A DNA stretch of 55,614 bases from JABSOG01 sp041583135 (GTDB lineage Bacteria; Pseudomonadota; Gammaproteobacteria; Enterobacterales; Alteromonadaceae). The notes under the pieces were generated by a model that did no database searches, was not told the origin of the DNA, and saw only the letters and a program-made list of their open reading frames with translations. The position numbers and the translations under genes were made by a program. Each line of letters opens with the position of its first letter. Position 1 is the stretch's first letter. Of the stretch, positions 48,201-55,614 are shown one piece after another. The stretch spans positions 1-55,614 of the forward strand of contig JBFHGJ010000029.1 of NCBI GenBank assembly GCA_041583135.1, written 5' to 3'.

Positions 48201-51200
48201 CGCTTTTGCGAAAAAGACAAGTGATCGAGGTTATGTCGTTCCATGTTGAATTGAACATCGTTCTTAACCACCTGAAGCGGCCCCTCCGGGGTTTCAACAA
48301 ACACGGTTCTTAACGGTTCATGACGCTCAATTATCTGGGCAATCGCCTGCTCCAACTTATCGACATCGACACCAGTGGCAACCGGCACTATATTGAACAT
48401 GTTGTATTCAATGCCGCCACCGGTCAATTTATCCACGACCCACAAACGTTGTTGGGCAAAAGAGAGCGGCTGCGGTTGCCCGTCTTCACGCGGCTGTGGC
48501 ACCAGTGCCAATTTATCAGCGAGTCTTGTCGGCGGCTGTAGCCGATGGTCGGCTATCACCGCCGCGATAGCGGAGATTTCTGAATGCTCGAAAATGTCTT
48601 TAACCGACAATTCCACTGCTAACTGTTGCGCTATCTCTGCGACCAACTGAACAGCCATCAAAGAATGACCACCGATAGAAAAGAAGTTATCGTTCATCCC
48701 AACCTGCTCTATCGCCAGCAGTTCTTGCACGATGTGACAAAGCTTTCGCTCGACCTCGTTACTCGGGGCAACATATTGACTTTGCGCGGCACTATGATCT
48801 GGCGGCGGTAGAAGTTTGGTGTCGATTTTGCCATTGCTGGTGAGCGGTAACTGAGGCAAGTTAACAATGGCCGCTGGGATCATATAACTCGGCAGTCGCG
48901 CAGCTAGTTGACTGCGCACTTGGCTGTCTTGCAACGTCTGCGGGGTAACAATATAGGCAACAATTTGTTGCCCGTTTTGCTCACCTTCGCTGTTAGCGGC
49001 TTGATAAGTCGTGACATAGGCATCCGATACGCCGGCAATCGCGCTCAGCGCGGCTTGAATTTCACCGAGTTCGATGCGAAAGCCGCGAATTTTGACCTGA
49101 TGATCTATCCGGCCACAATACTCCAGCTCACCATCGAGCGACTGACGTGCTAAGTCGCCAGTACGGTAATAGCGCTGAGGCTTACCCTCGGCAAACACAT
49201 CAAGCTCGATAAACCGCTCGGCACTTAACTGCGCTCGATTGAGATAGCCGTTGGTCACGCCCGGCCCGGCCACATACATCTCACCTATGACACCAAAGGG
49301 CAATGGCTGACGCTCGTTATTTAATATCACCACCGCCAAGTCATCGAGCGGTACGCCTATCAAACTGGCACCGCTGGCCTGTTCGATGGCTGCGGCGCTC
49401 ACCCGGCGAAAACTAACATGAACGGTGGTTTCGGTGATCCCATACATGTTGATCAGCCGAGGCTTGTCGTCGCCGTGGTGCGCAACCCAAGGCTTAAGCG
49501 CCTTAAAGTTCAGCGCTTCACCACCGAAGATGACATACCGTAAACTCAGTGGAGAAGCGCTATTGCGACTGGCGTACATTGCATTTTGCCGCGCGCCCAC
49601 ATCTTGTTGAATAAAGGCATTAAAGGCACTCGGCGTTTGATTGAGCACCGTAACCTTTTGCGCTGCAACCAACTGGTAAAACTCGCTCACCGAACGAGAC
49701 ACCCAGTAAGGCACCACAACCAAACGGCCACCAAATGCCAAGGCGCCCCATAGCTCCCACACCGAAAAGTCAAAGGCATAGGAATGGAACATGGTCCAAA
49801 CATCCGTGTGGTCAAAGTCAAATCGTCGCTGCGCCGAGCTAAGTAGACGCACCACGTTGTGGTGACTGACCATCACACCTTTAGGCTGTCCTGTCGAGCC
49901 GGAGGTATAAATCACATAGGCCATATGTTGTCCCTGCAAACCAAGCTGCTCTGGGGCAATATTCTCACCGGACATTTCAGCATAGGCGCTGGTGTCATCA
50001 ACGCAAACCGTCTGCGCGATCGCCGGTGCGTTTTGCGTCAATTGCTCAACCAGCGAGCTGCTGGTCAGCACAATAGACAAACCGGCATCCTCGACAATGT
50101 ATTGGGTTCTGGATGGTGGATGGTCCGGATCAAGCGGCACATAGGCACCACCGGCTTTTAAGACAGCCAAAATGGCCACAACCGTATCGATTGAACGTTC
50201 GAGATACAGACCAACCAAACCATTAGGCTTGACGCCGTATTGTTCCACCAGCAATAACGCCAAGCGATTGGCGCTATTATTAAGCGCTTGATAGCTCAGT
50301 GTTTGGTCATCAAAAGTCACGGCACTGTGGTGACCAAACTTTGCCACCTGCTGTTCGAACAGTTGATGCAGGCATTCGGCTGAGGCCGCTTCAATCTTTG
50401 ATGGCAAGGCGCTCTGTTTAAGTTGAGCCAATTCTTGGGCCGGCACAAAATTTACCGAGGCGATGGCCCGCTCGGGCATTTCCAGCATCGCCCTCAATAA
50501 CAACAAATAGCTTTCGCTCATACGCGCAATCGTAGCGGTATCGAAAATGGCGCTGGCAAACCGCCAATCGATGGCATAGCCTTTGCCTTGTTGATGCACG
50601 GCGACATCAATGTCGGCCTTTACCGTGGTGACCAAACCATGATTAGGGGTAACGCTGATCCCTGGGATATCAAACTGCCCCTGCTGCTGATTGTGAAAGG
50701 CAAATAGTATCTGTACCACCGGCAGGTAGCTAAGATTGCGCTCCGGCTGTAAACGCTCCACCAAAATGTCGAAAGGCGCATCTTGATGACTGTAGGCATC
50801 AAGCAGCATTTGTTTAGTCTCAGCAAGCAAAGTCGCAAAATCACTCAATTGCGATAGATCAGAGCGTAACGCCAAAGTATTGGCAAAGCAGCCAATCAGA
50901 TCATTTAGCTGCGCATGAGTACGACCGGCAATCGGCGTGCCGACGACCACATCTGTCTGGCCGCTATAGTGTTTGAGCAGCAAAGCGAATATGGTGTACA
51001 TGGCCATAAAGGGGGTGACATCAAAGCGCTGACAAAAGGCTTCAATCTCAAGCCCTAAGTCTTCATCGATTTGCTGCGTGAGCAATCCTGCTTCAAACGA
51101 CTGTTGCGCCGGCCTTGGGCGGTCTAGAGGCAGTTGGTGTACCTGTGGAATATCGGCCAGTCGCGTCATCCAATAGGCGATGTCTTGCTCAAGCACATCG

Positions 51201-51955
51201 GCCATATCCTGCTGCCAATGGACAAAATCGCCATATTGTATCGGCAAAGGTTGCAGCGCAACCGGTTGCGAGGTACAAAGCGCGCGATAGACCGCGGCAA
51301 ACTCATTGACAAATACCCCTAAAGACCAACCGTCACAGGCAATATGATGAAAGGTAAAGACCGCACAAAACCGCTCTTTTGCTCTTTTTATCAACAACAC
51401 CCGCAACATCGTATCGCCACTGAGATCAAACGGCATATTGGCTTGGGCCAGCGCCAGTTCCTGCACTTTCGCGTCAGTCAACTCCTGCGCCAAGTCGCTC
51501 AAATCAACCTGAGTCAAATTCACCTCAGCGGCAGGTTGTACATGAGAAATCGGTTCATTGCGCTCGAAAGTGGTGCGCAGCATCTCATGTCGGCGGACAA
51601 TATAAGCGATACTCTCAGTGAAGCGTTCAATAGACAGTGGCCCGGAAAATTCCAGCGGATGGCAAATATTGTATTGCACCCCATCGGGATCATATTGTTG
51701 GGCAAACCAAATGCGCTTTTGCGTATGGGACAATCCAGCCGATTGACTGCCTAATGCCGCAATCGTTGAATATTGCTCGGGTTTGTCTTGATTGCGCTCT
51801 AAATACTCAATGAGCTGCGGCTTGTTGGCCTTAAGCAGGCTCAATAATTGCTCATCAGGCATCTGCTCGAAAGAGACTTCAAGGGCGCCATCGACCAATG
51901 TCAAACCGACGCCTTGGGCGGCACATTGGACAAAGATTTCGTTCAATAGATTCAT
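45203..51955 (-). CDS. NRPS, two modules: dock-C-A(Thr)-T-C-A(X2, atypical)-T
   Basis: 2250 aa. The N-terminal docking domain (1-55) is acidic where the others are basic (EVSFEQMPDEQ). Module 1: C (HHIACDGWS near 206), A with threonine pocket D-F-W-N-I-G-M-V-H (FDFSVW near 729), T near 1096. Module 2: C (HHIAFDGAS near 1303), then an A domain whose A4 motif reads SFGVTVP (near 1826) instead of FDxS, so the alpha-amino-binding Asp235 is Gly. Its pocket reads G-V-P-R-V-G-H-V-G, resembling the aspartate code at the other positions. A3 core STGTPKG and A8/A10 motifs are intact, so it should be active. T GGNSLL near 2180. The tail DESDIEEIEL is acidic. It follows the ATP-grasp gene by 12 nt. Confidence 0.94.
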   Translation of the reverse strand: MNLLNEIFVQCAAQGVGLTLVDGALEVSFEQMPDEQLLSLLKANKPQLIEYLERNQDKPEQYSTIAALGSQSAGLSHTQKRIWFAQQYDPDGVQYNICHPLEFSGPLSIERFTESIAYIVRRHEMLRTTFERNEPISHVQPAAEVNLTQVDLSDLAQELTDAKVQELALAQANMPFDLSGDTMLRVLLIKRAKERFCAVFTFHHIACDGWSLGVFVNEFAAVYRALCTSQPVALQPLPIQYGDFVHWQQDMADVLEQDIAYWMTRLADIPQVHQLPLDRPRPAQQSFEAGLLTQQIDEDLGLEIEAFCQRFDVTPFMAMYTIFALLLKHYSGQTDVVVGTPIAGRTHAQLNDLIGCFANTLALRSDLSQLSDFATLLAETKQMLLDAYSHQDAPFDILVERLQPERNLSYLPVVQILFAFHNQQQGQFDIPGISVTPNHGLVTTVKADIDVAVHQQGKGYAIDWRFASAIFDTATIARMSESYLLLLRAMLEMPERAIASVNFVPAQELAQLKQSALPSKIEAASAECLHQLFEQQVAKFGHHSAVTFDDQTLSYQALNNSANRLALLLVEQYGVKPNGLVGLYLERSIDTVVAILAVLKAGGAYVPLDPDHPPSRTQYIVEDAGLSIVLTSSSLVEQLTQNAPAIAQTVCVDDTSAYAEMSGENIAPEQLGLQGQHMAYVIYTSGSTGQPKGVMVSHHNVVRLLSSAQRRFDFDHTDVWTMFHSYAFDFSVWELWGALAFGGRLVVVPYWVSRSVSEFYQLVAAQKVTVLNQTPSAFNAFIQQDVGARQNAMYASRNSASPLSLRYVIFGGEALNFKALKPWVAHHGDDKPRLINMYGITETTVHVSFRRVSAAAIEQASGASLIGVPLDDLAVVILNNERQPLPFGVIGEMYVAGPGVTNGYLNRAQLSAERFIELDVFAEGKPQRYYRTGDLARQSLDGELEYCGRIDHQVKIRGFRIELGEIQAALSAIAGVSDAYVTTYQAANSEGEQNGQQIVAYIVTPQTLQDSQVRSQLAARLPSYMIPAAIVNLPQLPLTSNGKIDTKLLPPPDHSAAQSQYVAPSNEVERKLCHIVQELLAIEQVGMNDNFFSIGGHSLMAVQLVAEIAQQLAVELSVKDIFEHSEISAIAAVIADHRLQPPTRLADKLALVPQPREDGQPQPLSFAQQRLWVVDKLTGGGIEYNMFNIVPVATGVDVDKLEQAIAQIIERHEPLRTVFVETPEGPLQVVKNDVQFNMERHNLDHLSFSQKRQEIDKLIDQQQTQPFDLSSDLMIRVLYVAAMSRCGLQQGGLLVSIHHIAFDGASVEIFLTELEACYVALCQGHEAQLPPLPVSYADYAYWQRKLYEQGDIEAQLVYWRARLADIPQLHALPLDNTRPKVQDNDGIVHKHSLSEAQVEGLQQLAQAHGTTLFVVMQTLFALWVGRYSNQTDVVVSSPVAGRGERQLKHLIGFFVNNHVIRTELDGALSFNQLLRECARRYVADQHHLELPYDLLVNDLNPPRSGSYNPVAQLRFSLDNLSAGQSATFKAGAENLFTQHFVTTSRFDLALHGVKKDQDIDLFWVANSSLFGVQTLNTFAESFNVLLANVLAQPGQAIARLDFMAKSDKQLINRVFQAEPLEHPQVAITRIFEQHCVTTPNATALCCNGVELSYASFNAQANRLAHLLKDRFENAESQPLVGVAMTRSIDAMIAIVGILKAGCAYVPIDPSYPANRIAYMVQDAGIELLLVQQKDRASLESMAATLVVLDSDEYRAQAEHYSSENPTSQVSGDSVATVIYTSGSTGTPKGVELTHTGLLAYCYSGMADYGGEHLRGAFVMTSLSFGVTVPCLFIPLLSGTCVELFEQDTSFEQIWQRILDCEQPRLLRMTPAHVRTLVALTGDEQHCLRQHTFVIGGDQFNGNDLSLLRRFFPQAKIYNHYGCTEVIVGCSLFDTSDLEPGADQSIPIGMPLRNVSLYVLDEYQQPVAVGCVGELYVYRRHLAKGYLNDRQRSDRKFYQHCLVNPNAAADEMMFRTGDLVRYDQQGRLNYVGRSDHQVNLRGFRIELAEIELTIKRMAQVTQALVIVDEQAAEQPLLVAYVVAADGQDDSALIAQVREHVAQHLPDYMVPEHIKVLQALPLTPNGKLDRNGLPKLSLEGDSNHYQPPENPLQTQLCELFQDVLQLEKVGIDDNFFLLGGNSLLGVKLTSMLAASLNYRVSLRQLFEANTIRQLELVLRQQSPATSQQSDGTNITARHQSALDESDIEEIEL

Positions 51956-51967
51956 GGATGTCCACTC

Positions 51968-53398
51968 TTAAATAATAATGCTTTGTTTTACTTTGCGCTG
52001 TTCCATCAAGGCAAACTCTGCCGCCCCTTTGGCGGAATTGATCACCGTCGAACCAGTGCTGGCGACATTGCCCCTGACAAACCCACCGGCATAACGACCT
52101 TGTATGGCGAAAATGCCCCAGACCATGGAAAAAGGATGCAATCCCAAATCGGGCGCAGCGGTAACAACCGGATCAGGCGTATAATACTGCTGTATCAACC
52201 AATCACCGTCGTCACAGTGCTGCTGATAAAATGCCAGCCATTGTTGTGCCGACATCGACTGTCCAATGGCAACGTCTTTGCCTTGCATCGAATGGGCTTT
52301 TTTCATTACCAACTGATCTTTAAATGCGCTAACCAAATCAGCGGTTTCATGTTGCTGCCCTTGCCAGATAACGCTGGGAGATGACAATTTGGCCGTCCAA
52401 GGGATATAGCGCTCAATCAATTGGCGATGCTGCGGGCTTAACAGCGGCTGAACCTGTGGTTCATGAACCAATGCAAACAACAGCTTGTTGGCACCCAGCG
52501 TCAAACAGATGGCATCGGGATAATAAAACTTGCCTTTTGTCGAGGCCGACTCCAATAGACTATAAAAAGAGCGTGGTAATTCATTGCCCTTTTCTGTGGT
52601 TAGAATAACCCCGTCCATCTCGACACCATCAAACATCACTCGGCCATCGACGCCAACGGTGACATCGTTGATATCGGTGAAAAAATGTAACCGACCGGCA
52701 GCCAGCTGCGGCGGCGCAATCTTGGTGTACAAGTTGGCAAAACTGGCTTTCAACGATTGGGTTGACGCGTCAAACGCCGAGTTGGCGGGCAGCAAGAACA
52801 AGATATGGCCTTTGGCGCTGACGCCTTTGAGCCGCAAAATAGATTGGCAATAGGATTTGAACAGTGACTCGACAACATTTTGGTAGTGCAACGATAACCC
52901 AGGCAAAGGTATCAGCTCATCCATCTTCTGCGCGATTTCGCCGCATAGCCAATCGAGTTGCCAACCACCGAGGGAGGCACCTTGATTGATTTCAATCAAA
53001 CGAATCTCGCCGCCGCTGATCACAGCGTCGATTCTCGACAATACATCGGTGCTGTTAAACTGATGGTCCTGATACAGCTGGGCTGTCAGCTCTGGCTCGT
53101 TGAGATACTCACACAACCATGCGCGCTGCTGCACGGCAAAGTGCTTTAACAGACGATGAAAAATCAACGGGATCTCTTTGATGATTAGCGAAAGTTCTGC
53201 GACAAAATCTGCATCGATGATCACCGGCCAAGGGCTAACCTTGTACTGGTAGTCAGACATAAATTCAGGAATGCTCGGCGCCTGCATGTTCAGCTGGTGT
53301 TGCGCTAAACTTTGCTGTTGCGATAGCCCTTGAGCCAACGACGCAAATCCCTCGCTTAACCGTCTGTTATTGTTCATTGGATCACTCAATTTGTTCAT
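51968..53398 (-). CDS. Circularly permuted ATP-grasp-like protein in the NRPS operon
   Basis: 476 aa with no NRPS domains. I see ATP-grasp-like elements in permuted order. A segment IRLIEINQGASLGGWQ (about 135-150) resembles the metal/nucleotide-binding part of circularly permuted ATP-grasp or glutathionylspermidine synthase-like enzymes. A later KKAHSMQGKDVAIG (about 365-380) and WLIQQYY, then GRYAGGFVRGN near the C-terminus, resemble the ATP lid and a catalytic strand. Such enzymes join a carboxylate to an amine through an acyl-phosphate. It lies between two NRPS genes (63 bp and 12 bp gaps), so it is part of the pathway; building an unusual precursor or modifying an intermediate is inference. 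The family call is by eye and moderate. ATG 53398 is chosen; ATG at residue 8 is possible. Confidence 0.6.
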   Translation of the reverse strand: MNKLSDPMNNNRRLSEGFASLAQGLSQQQSLAQHQLNMQAPSIPEFMSDYQYKVSPWPVIIDADFVAELSLIIKEIPLIFHRLLKHFAVQQRAWLCEYLNEPELTAQLYQDHQFNSTDVLSRIDAVISGGEIRLIEINQGASLGGWQLDWLCGEIAQKMDELIPLPGLSLHYQNVVESLFKSYCQSILRLKGVSAKGHILFLLPANSAFDASTQSLKASFANLYTKIAPPQLAAGRLHFFTDINDVTVGVDGRVMFDGVEMDGVILTTEKGNELPRSFYSLLESASTKGKFYYPDAICLTLGANKLLFALVHEPQVQPLLSPQHRQLIERYIPWTAKLSSPSVIWQGQQHETADLVSAFKDQLVMKKAHSMQGKDVAIGQSMSAQQWLAFYQQHCDDGDWLIQQYYTPDPVVTAAPDLGLHPFSMVWGIFAIQGRYAGGFVRGNVASTGSTVINSAKGAAEFALMEQRKVKQSIII

Positions 53399-53461
53399 TA
53401 CTCGTTCTTTTGACTTATCGTCGGTAAAAAATCATTTCGTCCTTTCGCGACGCTTATTACG

Positions 53462-55614
53462 CTAAAGCACCAGCTTTTGACTGGCAGGCTTGGCTTTGCC
53501 GACCACCAGTTTGGCTGACTGCGCAAGGTTTATCTGCTCATCGATACGCTGAATCGAACTATGGTGAAAAAAGTCCTGATAGCTGATAGTAAAACTAAAA
53601 TCGCTTTGCAGCCGTTGCAGCACGTTGGTCACCAAAAGCGAATTACCACCTTGACTGAAAAAGTCACCTTCAACACAGATACTTGACGGCTGACGCTTTA
53701 GAACCTCAGACCACAGCGCAACCAACGCCTGTTGCCTAGCATTGGTCGGTGGCTTAATTTGATCTGCCAGTTGTTCGACTGCCGGTAATTTCGCCTTATC
53801 AATTTTGCCGTTGGGTTTGAGCGGCATCTGTGGAATAAAGGTGATGACCGCTGGCACCATATAGCTCGGTAGCCATTGTCTTAAGCGAGCGATGATCTGA
53901 CGTTTCAGCTGACGTTGCGCTTGATGGTCGATGTCTTTCGCGGCGACAACGTAAGCCAGTAGCATTTCATCCCGTACCAACGCAGTTGCCTGCCTAACCC
54001 CATCACACTGCACCAGTTGCGCTATCACTTCGGCCACTTCTAGCCGATGGCCAAGAAGCTTAACCTGACCATCTTGTCGCCCAAGATAGTGAATGTCGCC
54101 ATCGGCGGTTTTTACCCCCAAGTCACCAGTAAGATAGCCCCGCCCCATTGGCGTTTGAACAAAAGGTGAGCGGCTACTATCAGCAGCTGCACTGTTCAAA
54201 TAGCCATTGGACAGTGCTTTACCGACCACAAGGATCTGTCCGATAACCCCATCCGGTACCAACTGTTTAAATGGTGATACGATATAAACCTCGACGCCAT
54301 CGATGGCTTGGCCAAGTCCAACCCAGTCGTACGAGGCATCCTTCTCAACCCGTCGATACAAAACATCCGACATCACCTCGGTGGAACCATAGAGGTTGTA
54401 AAGCGCGGTTTGTGGGAAAGTCTGGCTCACCTTTTGCGCATCTTTTTGTAACAACGGCTCACCGCTGACAAACCAATAACGCAGCGGCCATTTGGCTGCA
54501 AAGTCTTGCGCCTGTTCACACAAGGACTTCATCAAAGACGGTGCGGTAACCAACCGAGTGATCCGCTGTTTGACAATAAACTGGCTTAACAGATCACTTT
54601 GTTTTACCGTATCGCGGTCACACAATACCAATTCGCAACCGCCACACAAAGGCACCAACAGTTCCCATACCCCCCGAATGAATGCCATCGAGGTAACATG
54701 AATGCTTCTTTCGTTGTCACTAAAGGCAAAGCTATCCAACATCCATTGAATGCGGTTGACCGTCGCGCCGTAGTTGCCGATGACACCTTTAGGACGTCCG
54801 CTAGAACCCGAGGTATAAACAATATGGGCAGGGTCATCGCAATAGACAGGTGCGATCCCCACCGATGTGGTCACTTGTTCAATCGCTGCGTGCACCAAAG
54901 GACTATCGAGCATCACCACTTGGCAATGGTTGTTGTCCGCACTTAGCAAACTGTCGCTATCGCTGTGTTCGTCACTCAGTAGAAAATCGGCTTGGCTGTC
55001 TTCGAGCATAAAGCGAATACGTTCAAGCGGCAGCTCCGAGCTTAACGGCACATAGCAGCCGCCAATTTTGAACACAGCTAAAATGGCCACAACCCGCGAC
55101 AGATCACGGTGCATTCTGATCGCCAAGCGGCTTTGCTTATTCGCGCCCATCGAAGCCAGATAGTTGGCCAGCCTATCGACCTGCTCGGTCAAGGTTTGCC
55201 AGCTCCATTGCACATCACCATAGGTGATAGCAGGGGCATCAGGCTTAGTGGCGGCGTGGGCGGCTATCATACCGTAGCAGGAAACGAGCGATTGCGCGCT
55301 TTGCTCTGAGCGTTTTGGCACAGCGGCAACCGTGCGCCATGAATGAGACAATACCGCAGCCTCGGGCTGGGCCGCCAAGCGCTCGATTAAGTGGCGATAT
55401 TCTTCGGCATACAGCGCAATCTGCGACGCGCTGAACAGGCAACCATTATAATGCCAATTTAAGTCGATACCGCCTTGCGGGTTGTCTTCAATGTACAACG
55501 TAATATCAAACTTGGCCGGTTCGCTTGCCAGTGTACTCACCCTCGCCAGCTGGCAATCACCGAGCGCCAATTGCTGCGCTTTGGCGTTGTTGTAATTGAT
55601 CATGATTTGAAACA
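53462..55614 (-). CDS. NRPS, end of C domain then A(X1, atypical)-T (5' end outside window)
   Basis: About 717 codons are visible. The frame is open to the right edge, and the codons before the first internal Met read FQI, completing the conserved C-domain motif FQIM, so the gene starts beyond the window. The C-terminal part of a condensation domain is followed by an A domain with core TSGSSGRPKG (near 54805), TGD (near 54130), GRQDGQVK and NGKIDK. The A4 motif is AFIRGVW (54661-54690): Asp235 is Ile. Pocket I-R-W-V-F-S-L-S-D resembles a beta-alanine-type pocket except for Arg at 236. T domain GGNSLL near 53645. The tail KAKPASQKLVL is basic, unlike the acidic tails of the later synthetases. 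It acts upstream of the two-module Thr-X2 synthetase. Confidence 0.93.
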   Translation of the reverse strand, partial: FQIMINYNNAKAQQLALGDCQLARVSTLASEPAKFDITLYIEDNPQGGIDLNWHYNGCLFSASQIALYAEEYRHLIERLAAQPEAAVLSHSWRTVAAVPKRSEQSAQSLVSCYGMIAAHAATKPDAPAITYGDVQWSWQTLTEQVDRLANYLASMGANKQSRLAIRMHRDLSRVVAILAVFKIGGCYVPLSSELPLERIRFMLEDSQADFLLSDEHSDSDSLLSADNNHCQVVMLDSPLVHAAIEQVTTSVGIAPVYCDDPAHIVYTSGSSGRPKGVIGNYGATVNRIQWMLDSFAFSDNERSIHVTSMAFIRGVWELLVPLCGGCELVLCDRDTVKQSDLLSQFIVKQRITRLVTAPSLMKSLCEQAQDFAAKWPLRYWFVSGEPLLQKDAQKVSQTFPQTALYNLYGSTEVMSDVLYRRVEKDASYDWVGLGQAIDGVEVYIVSPFKQLVPDGVIGQILVVGKALSNGYLNSAAADSSRSPFVQTPMGRGYLTGDLGVKTADGDIHYLGRQDGQVKLLGHRLEVAEVIAQLVQCDGVRQATALVRDEMLLAYVVAAKDIDHQAQRQLKRQIIARLRQWLPSYMVPAVITFIPQMPLKPNGKIDKAKLPAVEQLADQIKPPTNARQQALVALWSEVLKRQPSSICVEGDFFSQGGNSLLVTNVLQRLQSDFSFTISYQDFFHHSSIQRIDEQINLAQSAKLVVGKAKPASQKLVL

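Noticed and set aside
53462..55603. ATG at 55603 as the real start of the rightmost NRPS gene
   Set aside because: The upstream codons FQI join it to the conserved FQIM motif inside a C domain, so it is an internal Met and the gene runs off the window.
1..55614. rRNA, tRNA, insertion sequences, transposases, prophage or att sites
   Set aside because: I saw no cloverleaf genes, terminal inverted repeats with transposase frames, or phage genes anywhere in the window.
6904..55614. MbtH-like protein, phosphopantetheinyl transferase, exporter or TonB receptor in the operon
   Set aside because: I looked for short MbtH-type frames and membrane proteins and found none; they may lie beyond the right edge.

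Overview
The window looks like a chromosomal segment of a marine gammaproteobacterium, probably from the Alteromonadales/Shewanella/Colwellia neighbourhood. The basis is a vibriolysin-type protein carrying Asp-rich 'DxFPL' thrombospondin type-3 repeats, a YjdM/PhnA protein very close to the enterobacterial form, a di-haem peroxidase lipoprotein, and near-balanced base composition. No species is claimed.

Layout. (1) Positions 1-4167, minus strand, left end cut: a large secreted protein with a vibriolysin-like (M4) domain that has lost its zinc and catalytic residues, followed by thrombospondin type-3 calcium-loop repeats, a PPC-like domain and a propeller-like stretch. (2) 4168-4649: divergent AT-rich intergenic region. 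(3) 4650-6164, plus strand: di-haem cytochrome c peroxidase/MauG-family lipoprotein, ending at a strong bidirectional hairpin terminator. (4) 6276-6611, minus strand: YjdM (PhnA-type) zinc-ribbon protein. (5) 6904 to the right edge, all minus strand: one very long nonribosomal peptide synthetase (NRPS) operon of about 48.7 kb, read right to left and cut at the right end.

In transcription order the NRPS operon holds: the end of a C-A-T synthetase; a circularly permuted ATP-grasp-like protein; a 2250-aa two-module NRPS; an 1141-aa one-module NRPS; a 4418-aa four-module NRPS; a 3347-aa three-module NRPS; a 2978-aa two-module NRPS ending in epimerization and thioesterase domains; a PaaK/CapK-type adenylate-forming enzyme; and a SufS-type cysteine desulfurase-like enzyme. 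Three junctions between the NRPS genes are ATGA overlaps and a fourth overlaps by 17 nt. Each complete NRPS begins with a TubC-type docking domain, and most end in a short acidic/hydrophobic tail.

Reading the adenylation pockets by eye gives 13 modules in the window: X1 (no Asp235, beta-amino-acid-like pocket) - Thr - X2 (Gly at 235, Asp-like pocket) - Cys - ornithine-like - Ser - Thr - Ser - Thr - Ser - Glu - Ser - X3, followed by E and TE. Four condensation domains carry the dual epimerization/condensation signature or close variants of it. They predict D-Ser, D-Thr, D-Ser and D-Ser, and the terminal E domain predicts a D residue at X3. The result is a Ser/Thr-rich, strongly D-configured peptide of at least 13 residues with one Cys. 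I do not recognise the assembly line as a known product. The two non-canonical A domains, the ATP-grasp gene and the desulfurase/ligase pair at the tail are the strongest hints of unusual chemistry.
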